Source of the DNA: Heterodera schachtii
Lineage: Eukaryota > Nematoda > Chromadorea > Rhabditida > Heteroderidae
Length of the DNA: 64,000 nucleotides
NCBI GenBank assembly: GCA_023374025.1
Contig: SIJG01000077.1
Location: forward strand, 316,565-380,564
Reading direction: 5' to 3'
Positions 12,216 through 24,508 of the stretch are shown piece by piece. Every line of letters begins with the position of its first letter. Position 1 is the stretch's first letter. A program made the translations under genes and the position numbers. The notes below the pieces were generated by a model. That model saw only the letters and a program-made list of their open reading frames with translations, did not search any database and was not told the DNA's origin.

Positions 12216-13279
12216 TTTCAAACTGGAAAAAACAATTTGGAGACGAAATATTGGAGGATTGAAATGGAAAGCAACAGAAAAATAAAATGTCGAAATTTTT
12301 TTGAATTGAAAAAATAAAACAAATAATTCATTTTCGCTATTAATTTTCTTATCAAATTTTGGGTGCGCCCAACGGCACAATTATTGGACTTGTCAGTCAA
12401 TCAATCCAAAGCGGCAGATTCAAAGAAATTTGTAAGAGTCCACCAAATGTATGAGTGTGTTTTGTTTCTCTTTTATCCCTCTCACCTTTGTTTTTTATAT
12501 TTACCAGTCATTTTTGGGGGAACATTTATTATCATTTATCAAAATTATCAGAGAGAGGCAAAAAATTTCAATTATAAAAACAATTTTTATACATACGTAT
12601 GTTGATAAAATATTTGTACAATTATGTATTATTATAAACATTTTGTTGCTTTAAAAAAGAGAAGGGACCAAAACCTAAAAAAACTTTCAATTTTAAAAAA
12701 TGCATAAACAAATTAAACTAAAACAAAAGCTCAAAACGAGAGAAAAAGAAATGCAAAATTCCATCACCAAATAACTTTAAAATTGGATAGAAAATAAATA
12801 AATAATTCACAATTTTTTTCTCTATTACCTATATGCAAAATTTGTTGTGAATTTATGTAACAAGAAGAAAAAAAAAATTATTTTTACATAATTAAAACAA
12901 AGAGATAGTACGCCAAAGTGAGAGAAATTACAAAGAAAAAAAGCAACGACGAGATAGTATGTGCTAGGCTTTTCTCTGCACAGTGGAGTTGACCCATCGT
13001 GCACACCTCTGAACCAAAAAAACCTTATAAATATGTCGTCTCTTGGGGTTAATTTTCATTTTGTCGTATCCCATTGTTTTTTCATTTGTTTACATATTTC
13101 ACCCTGTGTACTCTTTTTCGGTAAAAAGACTGAATCCTCGTAGTTTTTCGAGACAAAAAACCGTCATTAACTTTTGTAAAAGTCGACCAAACTTTTTCTG
13201 ATTTCTCCCCCCCCCCTTTGAAAACCTTTTGCTTCTATCTCTATAATATGTAATTCCGTTTAAATTTTCATGTCTTTAT

Positions 13280-16200
13280 TTGCTATGGGATTATTGCCAT
13301 CCAAAACGACACCATCGCCGTCACCGCCACCACCGCCGAATGGCACGACTCCATCACCGCCACCACCGCCGAATGGCACGACTCCATCACCGCCAACTCC
13401 ACCGAATGGCTCGACTCCATCACCGCCAACTCCACCGAAATGGCACGACTCCATCACCGCCACCACCGCAAGTTGGCACGACTCCATCGCCGCCACAGCA
13501 ACCTCCGCCAGTCGCCGCGGCTCCGTCACCGTCGCCACCGGTTGGCAATGTGTTGCCGCTGCTCGCCAACGGACAGTACGCAGTTGGATGTGCCGACATT
13601 ATGGTGGGTTGGGTGTGTGTAATGGATTTGCCAGGCGATTTTGTTTTGTTTTGTTGCGAATTTCCCCGGATGACCGTCCATTTCCCCGACATTTTTTTTG
13701 CCTCCGAAATACCATTATTTTTTCTATTTCTCCCTCCTTTTTTCACAGCTTTCCGAACCTTCCGCTGCCTCCTCATCTTCTGCTGGTGGCGTTGGACTGT
13801 TCGCCCGACTGTTTTACCCCGCCGCTTCGTCCGTCGTTCTCCTCGCGGATCCGTCGACTTCGTCCGCCACAACAGCGTCGGCGGTGCGTTTTTTTTTGAG
13901 GACTGAATGACTCTTTTCTTCGCTTTTCGCCGCAGCATCGTTCCCCCCCCCCCCCCCCCCTCTTTCCCCTCCCCTTTTCTCGGTGCCATTCTCCCACTTT
14001 TTCAGTTCATGCGTTGGCGCCCGGACACCGAGTACATGGTTGGGTTGGCAAATTACCAGGGCATGAGCATGGTCAAGATGAACTTCTTCCTCGATTGGGT
14101 CGTCGGCGACAAAAAGTGAGTTTTTTCGGCTGCATATTTTGAGTCTTTTTCCCATCGCCGGGTTAAACTGAATTTTGAAAAATTTCCTCAAAATTTTGCT
14201 TTTTAAATGAATTTTGTGAATTTTTTTCAAAAAAAATTCCCGTTATTTCCGCTTCGTTGGTCAGGGCCCCGCCTCCCCCCCCCCCACCACTTTTGTCATC
14301 TCCATTTTTTTAATGTATTTTGTCTTTTTTTCGATCGCCCGTCCATTGGCATGCGCCGGTCGTGCCGGGTGAGCAGCGCTTTCCACTGGTCATTTTCTCG
14401 CATGGCATCAGCGGCAGTCGGTTCGTCTACACGACTGTGTGCGCATCGTTGGCCTCTCACGGCTACGTAGTGGCAGCGTTGGAACACCGGTGAGTGACCT
14501 TTCGGCGGCACTTCGATGCCTCCCAATTTTTAAATTTCGAAAATTCAAACTATACCTCCTCCCCCTCTCCGCTTTCCAGGGACGGCTCCTGCTGTTGGAC
14601 GTATACGCTTGAGCAGGTGCTACCACCAACACCGCCGCCCTCGCCACCGCTACCAACAGCCGTTGAAGGGACGCCGCAGCAGCAAAACGGACCGGTGCCA
14701 ATTGGTGAGAAGCGGTGGGGGCCGGCAATCGGGGAAAAATTGAAAAGTTTTCCCTTTCAAATTTCGCTGGGGTATAATTGGAGCAGATTTCCACGGAAAA
14801 CCGTAAAATGCAAATTTTATATTTCATCATAAAACTGAAAATCATTGAAAAATTTTCAAAAAAGAAAAATTCCCATGAATTTTTTTGAAAGATTTCTAAC
14901 TTTGAAATTTTTGGGGGGAAAACGACCTGCTCCGCTTCCCCACATCTCCAAAAAAACCGAAATTTGAGCAGAGACTGTCCGTGTTTTATATATACTTTAA
15001 ACTTTTTTTCCTTAATTTTCAAATTTTTTTAAGCCGTTGTCACCGCTGGTGCTGAAAACACTCCGCCGCAGACGCCGACACCGCCGCCGCCCGTGCCGAC
15101 GACAACGCATGTGAAGAAGCCGATGGAAATGCGCATATTGCCGTATGACGAGACGGAGTATGAGACACGCATTGATCAGGTGGGAGGGGGGAAACGGAGG
15201 GGGGGGGGGGTCGAAAATTGGTTGAAATTGCACGAGCGGGCAAAATTCGGTTAAAAATGGGACACTCTTTGGAAAAATTTTTCAAGGATTTAGAAAAATT
15301 TCTATTTGGAATTTTTATTTATTTTCAAATTCCCCTAAACTCAGGTGAAACGACGTGTTGCTGAGACGGTGCACATGCGACGGATCTTAGCCGAAATGGA
15401 CGCCAATTTGCTGCAAAATGTGACGACGGACAACAACAACGACCGCCAATTTGGACAACAGCAAATTCTGCTCGGCCAAACATTCGATTGGGCACAATTC
15501 AAAGTGAGTGGAAAATGGGGGGAAATAAATGAAAATGAAACATTTTTCGAAAACGAGTTTGTGATCTGGAAATTTTTGCTCGATTTGGAAAAGCGCAGTA
15601 AAAAATTAAAAATTATCCAGAAAATCGCTCATTTTTTTGAAAAATTTGTAAAAAATGGAAAATTCCCTCCCCGTTTTGTCAGAATCGTCTCGCTTTGGAC
15701 CGCTGCGTGTGCATGGGCCACAGTTTTGGCGCCGCCTCGTCGCTGTCCGCATGTGCCGAATATCCGTCGCTGTTCAACGCCTGTGTGCTGCTCGACGCCT
15801 GGCTGTACCCGGTGGAACGACGAATGTATCCGGCGACTGTGCAGGTGTGTGAAATGCGATTTTTTGGAAAAAAATTTTGAGGAACGGCGGAAGGGTGCCG
15901 ATAGGCGCCACTGGAAATTTTGTAAATTTGTTCAAATTCAAAATTTGTCTTCTTTCCCCCCTTCATCGGCTGGACGAAAATACACGACCACACACACCCA
16001 ATGGGATTCGAACCCGCGCCAATAAAACCCATTTTTTTTGCAAAAATGGCCCATATCCATAAAATTTCGGAAGTTTTTTTTTTGCTCATCGCCTTTCCCC
16101 ACTTTTTTAGCCCGTGCTGATGCTCAACGCCAGCAAATGGCAATGGCCACGCAATGTGCGACGAATGCAGCGACTGTTAGCGAAAGCGACCACTGCCACC

Positions 16201-17392
16201 AATGACGACAAAACAGCAACGGAGACGACAACAACGACGGCACCGCAGCAACAGTCGCAGGACGGCGCCGCAACGACAGCAGCAACTGCACAGCCGAGTG
16301 TCATCAACACGGACAGCCGAATGATGTTCACGATAAAGTGAGTGGTGGGAGAAGCGGCGGGAAAAGCAAAAATATACATATTTTCTTGTTTAGAAACAAA
16401 AAATTTTCGGTTATTTCTAATTTTTTCTACCCTGTTCATTGCAAATTGGTCCGTGTAAAAACAAAGAATTCACCCACTCTTTTTGGCATTCCCCGAATTG
16501 CTCGCTCATATTTATTGAACATTTGTTTCCTTTTCAGGGACATTGTGCACCAATCGTTCAGCGACTTTGGCTTCCTGGTGCCTGGCCGTGTCGCCCGTTA
16601 CATCGGCGTTCAGGGCGACTTGGACCCGCTGTTGACCGGCACAGCCGTGCTCGAGATGATTCTGCAGTTCTTGGAGTCGCAATTTCTGCACCAGCAACAA
16701 CAGAAGGAGGACGAGGAAGACACGGAAGATGAAGAAGGAGAAGAAGACGAGTTGGAAGAGGAAGAAAACGAAGAGGAAGGAGAGAAGGAGTCAAACGAGA
16801 GAGGAGGAGGAGGGCAAAGCGATGTGCGGACTGAGCAAGGGGAGCAGGACGAAGTGGCGAGAAGGTGAAAAACAGGGCATTACCCTTAATTTGAAATCCA
16901 TGCATTTTGTCAAATTTCCCCAAATTTACAGCAATGCCTCCGCGTTGGACCGTTTGCGTCGTTTGGTGGCGGAGAAATACGCGGCTTTTGTGGTGGAAGG
17001 GACGGACATTCCGCAGGTGAATTGGTGGTGGTGGCATGTTGGATGGCCATTTGGGGCGCCTTTAACAATTTTGGAAAAATTGTTTTCACACTAACACATG
17101 TTTTCAAAAAATAAAAAATATTTTTTCTTAATTTCCCCACCTTTTAATAATGTTTTTTTATTTTCGCCGAAAATTTTAAGAAATTGCATTTTTTTTTTCC
17201 CCGTCTAAACACTGTGCCCTAATTCAGGTCAAATTGGACGAGGTGGCCCCCCTTGTGGAAGCGGAACAACAGCAGGCGGTGTCCGCGGAGGAGGAGCGCA
17301 AAGTGGCCAATGACAGCGGCGTGGACACACCGCCGACGACTGAGACAACGACGGAGGAGGCGGCCGAGAATAATAATCAGCCCAGTAGTTAA
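13280..17392 (+). CDS. Platelet-activating-factor acetylhydrolase (group II/plasma type)
   Basis: Twelve exons join in phase: (13280)-13603, 13749-13883, 14006-14115, 14334-14489, 14580-14704, 15034-15179, 15345-15503, 15683-15844, 16111-16337, 16538-16864, 16932-17016 and 17228-17392, about 706 codons. The enzyme removes the sn-2 acetyl or oxidised short acyl chain of phospholipids. Visible features are [11 protein letters not shown] and ARLFYP near the start, [15 protein letters not shown] (oxyanion region), the nucleophile elbow GHSFG (Ser about 399), LLDAW (Asp about 423) and HQSFSDFGF (His about 519). It is longer than the family's usual 400-450 residues because of Pro-rich, Thr/Gln-rich (exon 9) and Asp/Glu-rich (exon 10) inserts. 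The start is uncertain: 13280 gives an open His/Arg-rich N-terminus, while an ATG at 13270 gives a Pro-rich one in another frame (a one-base difference near 13437). The intron before exon 4 ends in CG, not AG. An AATAAA lies near 17427. Confidence 0.88.
13300..13500 (+). repeat. Pro-codon minisatellite in PAF-AH exon 1
   Basis: Tandem units of about 27-30 bp built on CACCGCCGAATGGCACGACT. Five or six units are visible, with one extra A near 13437 that changes which frame is Pro-rich. Length and frame here are likely to vary between alleles. Confidence 0.7.
15895..15911 (+). repeat. Partial GATA-hairpin in PAF-AH intron 8
   Basis: GTGCCGATAGGCGCCAC preserves the loop and inner stem; the outer stem is degraded. 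Confidence 0.5.
15990..16065 (-). repeat. tRNA-like SINE fragment in PAF-AH intron 8
   Basis: On the minus strand GGGTTCGAATCCC resembles a Pol III B box, preceded by GGCGC. The A box is not clear. It is similar in character to the copy at 60796. Confidence 0.35.
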
Positions 17393-19215
17393 AGAATGAA
17401 GTGCCAAAAGTGTGATATTGAATTCAAATAAATGCCATGCCCCAATTGTATTGTATATAAAACAGTCAAATAATTTAATTTATTTTTATGTGTGTATTAA
17501 AGGAGGAGCAATAAACGGGATATTATGTGTTCAATTAGTATTGTATCTTCCATTGATTTGGAGTTAACAAATCTTGATGCCTTTATTTTTCGGGGTCGGA
17601 GAATCCGATTTCGACACCTGAGTATTTTCGCTTATTTATAACCCTGAATTCGGATTCGCACTAAAACCAAAATTGAATTTTCAACAAATTAAATTTATGC
17701 AACAAAACCGATTCAACTGCATGAACTGAAAACAAATAAACAATTGGCTCTTTTTCGCAGGTACTACAACATATTTATAGGTTACCATTTTTTAAATTAG
17801 TAAGAGAAATGGCTTTCAAAAAATCTTTAAAATCTTGGTTCCAGTCGGTTTTAAGCGTTCCAGGAATGACTATCCTCAGTTTCTTCGGCCATAATTTTTT
17901 CTTAGTTGTCAATGCCTATATTCTTTGGTATCAATCGAAAGCTTGAAGTCTATAGAAATTTTTTTTAACTAAATTTTCGGCTAAAAGCGACAGATAAAAA
18001 TTATTCTTTGAATTTCATGTTTTCTCATTGTAATTTTTTCTTAATGCCAGGTATTTGCTTTTTTCTTCCATTTATAAGATCTCGAGACTTCAAGCTTTGG
18101 ATTGATACCGTCATTGACTAACTAAGGAAAAAAGGTCATTTATGGACGCGTTAAACCGCCTAGAACCCAAATCTGTTCGGTTGAATTTAGAAAAGGATTT
18201 ATTTGAAATAATTAAAATGTGTATACAGAAAACCTATAATTCCAAAGAACTACTACTTAAAATTACACAAATGATTAAGGAAGAATACAACAAAATAACA
18301 AAACATACAAAAACAAATAAGTTCATAGGACCGATCACTTCTCAACAACAATACATTACGCTGATCACTTGAAATTTATTTATGTCTATTATACCCTAGC
18401 GAGAGAAAAGTTCGGAGGGGGAGGCTATTTCTATTTTGGGCCAAAAAAATTTTCCCATTTTGTTTCAAAATTCCAGCGACCGGGAGCAAAAAGCTATTAA
18501 TTTTTGCCATTTCAGGTCAAAATTAAAAATTTTTTTGAAATTTTAATGCATTTACTAAGAAAATCGCTCTTGCCCATTTTTCGGCATAATTTTTCATTTC
18601 GGGGGGGGGATTCACCACTTTCCCCATGGCTATGGGCATGATGCCCACATGAAACTGTCATTCAATTGCCAACTCAATTAATTCAATTGGGTTTCCTTAA
18701 AAAATTTTCTGATTTTCCAATTTTTCAAAAAATAAATTCTATAGTCAACCCCCCGGAAAAAAATGGCATAAATGATATACCAATCGTTCGTCTCGACGAG
18801 CTATGCACGAAAAAGTAGGTCTCCAGTTGCGGAAATGCCAAAAAACCGGTTTTTGAACCGGTTTAAAACTCGAAAATTTGAGTGAAAAGGGGGGCTCCTG
18901 ACCTTTTAAAACGACCAAATTCGGACAAATTTGGTATCATTCGAAAGCTCTTGATGAGCTAAGACTAAAAAACAAGGTATCTCGCAATATTTGGCTAAAA
19001 AATTTCGTATTTTAAATAAAATGGACAATAATTTGAACATTTTACCGCAACATCAGCAGAATGGGTGTTCCGCTCGCTGCCCGTCAAAATCCCGCTGCGT
19101 CGACGCGGCGGGATTCCGACTCATTTTGGCTGTGGCGGGATTTCGACGCGGCGGAATTTCGACGCGGTGGGATTTCAAAATTTCAAAACAAAATTTTGCT
19201 TTGTGTAATTTTTAC
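17393..19215. other. Gene-free interval between PAF-AH and BTB-MATH genes
   Basis: AT-rich. An inverted pair (TATCAATCGAAAGCTTGAAG near 17930 and its counterpart near 18085) marks a degraded fold-back repeat. A chance ORF at 18142-18372 has no recognisable features. Near 18930 TTTGGTATCATTCGAAAGCT belongs to the shared fold-back core. Confidence 0.5.
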
Positions 19216-22200
19216 ATGGCATCATCAAAACCGGGAAAGTTGGCGGATCGAATGAAGCATTTGTTGGGCACGGCTAAACTTGCGGATGCGCACTTTTTGG
19301 TGGGGGACGGAGACGGAAAGGAGGCGAGTTTTATATTGCTTTTCATATATTTGTTAATTTTTTATTTTTGTTTTTTTAAGCTTTTGTCTGTCCATAAAAG
19401 CATTTTGGTGTCCGCTTCCGACGTTTTTGAGGCAATGTTCCGTTTTGACTCCCAAAATGGAAAAGCGGAAAAGGGTAAAGAAAAAAATGCGCAAAAAATA
19501 AAAATTAAAGGCTTTTATTTCTATTGCATAGAATGACCCTTATTTGTTAGCACGAAAAATTAGCGAAAACCCATTAGAAAATGCCAAAATTGGTCTCGGG
19601 CAAAGAAAGAATAGTCATGCCATCCAAATCGTCCAAGAAATTAAAAAAAAAATCATGCAAGAAATTATGGATAAGCTAAAATTTATAAGTCTCAGCGTTT
19701 AAGCAATTTCCAAAAAAAAAGAAAAAATAAATAATTGTTGCTTTTTAATCGTTTTATTACTTTTTTAAATGTCAACATTCTCTCATTTTCGTGTATTGAC
19801 GTGTTTAATTACATTTATTCACACTTAGTGCTTTCGAATGATATCAAAAATATAGGGCAAACTTCTTTTATTAAATTTTTCCGTTCAAATGGTTAAATTC
19901 AAAATAAATAAAATAAAAATTAATGAAATAATTTTATTTATATTTTAAATAGAAATTCCTGAATTTTAAAAATTAACAATTGAAGTGCCAAAATAGAAAT
20001 AATTAAAAAAATGTATTTTATTTTTTGGTTTAGCATCTGTCGACAATCCCGTGGAAGTGCCCGATGTTGAAGCAGCAGCGTTCAAAGTGATGCTCAGCTT
20101 TATTTATGCGGATGATTTGAGCGAATTGGACGGAGCAAACGCAATGGCAGTGCTTTACGCTGGTGAAAACAAATTTAGTTTAATGGCAATTAATTAATTA
20201 ATTTTAATTTTCTATGGCACTTAATTAATTAATTTTAATTTTCTATGGCACTTAATTAATTAATTTTAATTTTCTATGGCAATTAATTAATTAATTTTAA
20301 TTTTCTATGGCAATTAATTAATTAATTTTAATTTTCTATGGCAATTAATTAATTAATTTTAATCTTCTTTAACCTTTTGCGACGTGCGTCTCGTTACAGA
20401 TCCCTTCCGCTTTTCATCCCAGAAAATCAAATTTGATTTTTTAGCTCATAAGTACGGCATCGATGGATTGATCAGTCACTGTGTGCAAATTCCGATTCAA
20501 AATCTGCCCAATGTTTTCTTGGCCCATTCCATGGCTCGTCTTTTCGACTTGGAGGTAAAAAAAAATTGATTTATTTTCTGATTAATTTAGGATAATTTAT
20601 TGATGAAATTTTCCATCAATATTAATATAAATTTTCGAGATTTTAGCTGAAATTTACTTCTAGGTGACTTGAGGGCTAATCAAGAATCTTGACAAATTTG
20701 GACTCATTTCTAAACCCGAATTCGAAACTAAATTAAATCATGTGACATGCAAATTTTTTGAAAATTTTCAGCAATTTTCTTAACAAATTGCATTAAAATT
20801 CTCAAAAAATTTTCCCGGCGGCGCCTATCGGCACCGCCGGACAAATGGAGACCAAACTGGCAAAAACAGTAACTTTTTTCTGGCGAAAACGGCTAAAATT
20901 TTCTAAAAAATACCCCCCCTTAATTCGGGATATCAAAAAACGAAAAAACACCCCTTAATTCGGGAACAAATGTTATACTTTTTAGGATTTTGCTCACCAA
21001 TGTTTGCGTTACATTTGTCAAAATTTCGGCAAATTGTTTGAAACTGAGGAATTTTTGCAAATTGACCAGAGTTTTCTTTGTGAATTGTTCGAACGTGATC
21101 AGTTGGTGATCAGCAGTGAATTTGAACTCTGGCAATCAGTAATTTTTTTTAAACTTTTAATTTTCGATTGTTTATTTAATTCGTTTGTTTCCACAATTTT
21201 CGGCACTCCGTTGGGCGGACGAAAAGTGCCGTCAAAATGCCATCGAATGTTCCGCTGAAAATCGACGTGATGCGCTTGGCCCGGCACTATTCAAAATTCG
21301 TTTTCCTCTCATATCAACGAAGGATTTTACGACAAGCATCGGTAGGTTTAGCAATTTGTAAAATTGATAAAAATTAATTAATTAATTAATTTTTTTTTTT
21401 TTTTGCAGTTCCTTCTGGCATTTTGACAAACGATGAATTTGTCTCCGTTTATCAGTTCCATTGCCTTCCAAATCTCCACGATGCCCCCGTGCTTAAACCA
21501 TTGGAATTTCAATGGCATGGACGAATTTCTGATTGGATCATAGCCAATGCAAACTGGGGAACACTGGCGATGAAAATTGAGAAATTTTCTGAATTTACGA
21601 AAGAGAAAGTGGGAAGTAGACGGAACAGCGAAGCCGTGCAAATGAAGGGATTTGAGTGGAAAATATCGGCAGAAATAACAACGGATGAGGAAGACGGCAC
21701 CGACAAATATTTGGGCTTTTATCTTTTGTGCTTCCCTCCGCCGAAAAATGGTGAAAATATGAGAATTTCTAATTGCATTCATTAGTTTTTGATTGCTAAA
21801 GATGGCATTTGTTGGAGCTGCGAATGTTCGGCAACCCTTCGAATTGTTTCACAAAACAGCGGAACGGCGGATTTTACTCACAAATTTGACAGAATTTTCA
21901 ATAACAAAGCTAACAGCTGGGGCTTCCCAAATTTTACTTCTACGGTGAGTGTCACCAGTCAACTTTGTTTGGGTCGATGGCAACAATCGTACACTGTTGT
22001 ACAAAGGCAACTCGTACAAAAATCAATTAAAGTTTTACAAGATAAAGCCTAAGCTTAAGCCTAAGCCTAGGCCCAAGCAAGCCTAAGCTAAGGCCTAAGC
22101 CTAAAGCCTAGGGTTAACCTAAAAATTGTACGAGTTGCCTTTGTACAACAGTGTACGAGTTGCCTTTTGTACGAATTGGCATGACACTACTTTCTTTGCT

Positions 22201-22305
22201 AATTTTTTTGTAAAAACACAGGAACTTATTATGGATCCGGACGAAGGATTGTATGACAGTGACGAGGACAAAGTGACATTGGCCATTGATTTAACGGTGG
22301 AATAA
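19216..22305 (+). CDS. BTB-BACK-MATH domain protein
   Basis: Nine exons in phase give about 433 residues: 19216-19323, 19381-19474, 20034-20162, 20445-20554, 20986-21138, 21203-21341, 21409-21750, 21802-21944 and 22222-22305. The BTB fold spans roughly residues 12-110 (KLADAHFLVG, VHKSILVSASDVFEAMF, AAAFKVMLSFIYADD). The BACK-like helices follow (RYICQNFGKLFETEEFLQI, ALRWADEKCRQNAIE, GPALFKIRFPLI). The C-terminal third is MATH-like (LAMKIEKFSEFTKEKVGS, LGFYLLCFPP, WSCECSATLRIVSQNSG, VTLAIDLTVE). Such proteins are substrate adaptors for CUL3 ubiquitin ligases; the target is unknown. This architecture is expanded in cyst nematodes. Intron 1 has a GC donor (GAG/GCGAGT). Intron 5 (21139-21202) contains no AG and ends ATTTTCG. 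A splice failure there would remove ALRWADE, so the expression state is uncertain. Confidence 0.88.
20183..20363 (+). repeat. 31-bp tandem repeat in BTB-MATH intron 3
   Basis: About five to six units of TTAATTAATTAATTTTAATT plus TTCTATGGCAA/C. A simple intronic minisatellite. Confidence 0.9.
20815..20840 (-). repeat. GATA-hairpin in BTB-MATH intron 4
   Basis: Complete hairpin with 11-bp arms, TATC on the plus strand, preceded by TTCTTAACAAATTGC. Confidence 0.8.
21988..22157. mobile_element. Fold-back MITE with telomere-like core, in BTB-MATH intron 8
   Basis: Perfect 32-bp inverted repeats lie at 21988-22019 and 22126-22157, starting CGTACACTGTTGTACAAAGG. Between them, at 22047-22113, is a degenerate array of GCCTAA/GCCTAG hexamers, the complement of the nematode telomere unit TTAGGC. 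A third half-copy of the terminal sequence follows to about 22180. Target duplications are not clear. Confidence 0.75.
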
Positions 22306-22675
22306 AAAGAGACAAAACGCAATTTGGTCGATGATGAATAAGCCGTCCAATCACTACTCACTTTCTGATCATTTGTCAAATCTTATAAATAAAATCCAGC
22401 AGCCAAATCTTTTTGGAAATTATTTATTGAGGAAAATTTTCCCAGAAATATTAATATTCCTTAGCCATTTTCGAGATTTGAGCTTAAATTTAATTATTTT
22501 CTGCGTCCGAATGCTTTTTTTGGACAAAAAATTTTTCTGCAAATCATTTGGTAAATTCAAGCAAAATTGGATGACCAATGTTTTATTCGAAAGAAAGAAG
22601 CAACAAAAGATTTCGGAGAAAAGAGAGCAGCAAATCAGTTTCCTATTGGCGAGATCGATCATTTCTCAAATATAA

Positions 22676-23854
22676 TTAATTTCCGTTGCTTTGATCCGCT
22701 TCGTCGTCTTCTTCTTCCGCTGGTGGCGACAAAGGCCTAAATGGCACGGCGAAATGTCTAAACAAAAATTGGTAAAACAATTTATAGAAAACATGGCGGG
22801 ACACCTCTTTGAAGTTGTTGACCCATTCCAGTTTCAGTGGACCCACATAACCATTGCGATACAATCGCTTCGGTTGGCCATTTTTTGTCGGAGTGTGTAA
22901 CCATTTGGACAACGCTTGACGAGCAGTTGCATTTGGCCCATCGTCAGCAATTCCATCGGGGAACAGATAACCAGAATCGATCGAAGTCAATTGATCAAGA
23001 TCAGTGAGAATTGTTGATGAAGTGCGGCGACGAAAATTGTCCAAATAAGCGCCACTGGGAAAGCTCAAATGGCGAATGTTGGTAGCAAAAATTGGCCAAA
23101 TTTCACGGGCCAAAACATCGCAAATTGACTGGTAACAATGTTTAGACAATTCCAAATTGGTGCCAATTCTGTCCCAAATTGGCTTGTTGGAACTCAGAAA
23201 TTCAATGACGGAATGGTCAATGTAACTGAAGAAATATAAAAAATGCTTTAATATATAAAAAATATAAAATTGCTTTATCTGAAGCTTCTTAAAGCGAATT
23301 TTGATGGGCAGCGGACGGTCCGGCAACGGAAAATCCACAAATTTGCCATCGACCCGTACAGACAGTATCGCTTTTGGTCCTTTGTCCTCGCGAATTGTTA
23401 TTTCTCTCCAAATTGTCAATTCGCTTTTTCCGTCAAAATGTTTGTCCACCAAAACATCGAAACGGTCGGAAAGCAATGCCATTTTGAGGCCGAGTTGGGC
23501 ATGGTCATAGAAGGGGAGAATGTTCAGCCAAACGTCGCTACAAATCCAACTGAAACAATGGAAGAAATTAGGAAATATGAAAATAAATTGAGAAACATTT
23601 AATTTGGATTATTTAGGTAATGAAACATTTAATTTGGATTATTTAGGTAATGAAACATTTAATTTGGATTATTTAGGTAATGAAACATTTAATTTGGATT
23701 ATTTAGGTAATGAAACATTTATTTGGATTATTTAGGTAATGAAACATTTAATTTGGATTATTTAGGTAATGAGACATTTAATTTGGATTATTTAGGTAAC
23801 TCCTTACCGTCTGTTCTTTCGCCCAACATTTTTGATCGGAAATGATGAGCACAT
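22676..23854 (-). CDS. F-box-like family member FB1, exon 4 deleted
   Basis: Exons (minus) 23808-23854, 23274-23549 and 23225 down to the 22676 stop. Exon 2 opens WICSDVWLNILPFY then QLGLKMALLSDRFDVLVDKH, the F-box-like core of this family. Exon 3 has YIDHSVIEFL, REIWPIFATNIRHL, SKWLHTPTKNGQPKRL and EWVNNFKE. The intron between exons 2 and 3 has a GC donor: relatives read GTAATT where this gene reads GCAATT, and splicing keeps the phase. After exon 3 only about 15 nt of exon 4 remain before the acceptor of exon 5, so the VNERTNEKL domain is gone. Read-through without splicing gives the tail PLSPPAEEEDDE. Possibly a truncated protein or a young pseudogene. Confidence 0.65.
23592..23797 (+). 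repeat. 31-bp tandem repeat in FB1 intron 1
   Basis: Seven units of AACATTTAATTTGGATTATT plus TAGGTAATGA, almost identical to each other, which suggests recent expansion. Confidence 0.95.
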
Positions 23855-24508
23855 TGACGACTTTGAGCTGTTCAAGGTGAAGCTGTTCTTGCAAAAATTG
23901 GTCAGTGTCATCCGTCTCATGCACTTTTTACACAATTATATTTTTCTTTCAAATTTCTACCGAATTCAACTTTCATTAAATTTTCGAAATTTACCCCAAA
24001 AATCGCCTAAAAGTTTAAAATTTTATGCATTTTCCATTTTGAATTAAGTAAAAAGCATTGTTTAATTCACATCATATTTTATTTAGTTCCAAATTTTTTA
24101 CGTCTGAGAATTTTATTCAGGAACATTGATCATTTCGTCATTTTATTTCTCCATTCCAACAAAAGCGAATTTAAGAGGCCCCAAATTGAAGTTGTCTATT
24201 GCAAATGTCCAGCCAATTTGGTATGTTTTCTTCCGTGAAAATTAGCCCATTTTGCGACAAGCATTCACCATTTCAGAAAAAATTTTCGTCACATCCAATG
24301 CTTCTCCGTTTTGAATGATGACCCACTGAATCCAATTCACTTTTTGATCAGAGACGGCGGATTCGACGACGGGTGAACAATTTTTAAAATTTCATTTGAC
24401 TTTTTGTAATCCCCAATAAGCCAGAAACGAAAGGATAAAGATGGCCATTTTTAAGAAAATTTAAAAAATATGGTCACATTTCTCGGCTTTCTCTTCAATA
24501 TATGCAAT

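Larger units (their letters stand above)
10112..12870 (+). repeat. Duplicated block, copy 2
   Basis: Second copy of 7660-9735. It is collinear to about 11755, is interrupted by about 0.8 kb of unrelated sequence including a truncated fold-back element, then resumes at about 12580 with the TACATACGTATGTTGATAA tail. Together with the copied CoA-transferase fragment this suggests one tandem duplication with breakpoints in A-runs. Confidence 0.75.

Noticed and set aside
13420..13989. 189-codon minus-strand ORF opposite the PAF-AH exons
   Set aside because: Shadow of the Pro-rich and Ser/Ala-rich plus-strand exons, with no splice logic of its own.
18142..18372. 76-codon ORF MDALNRLEPKSV...
   Set aside because: No splice sites, relatives or domain features; adjacent to a degraded fold-back repeat. 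Left as possible but unsupported.
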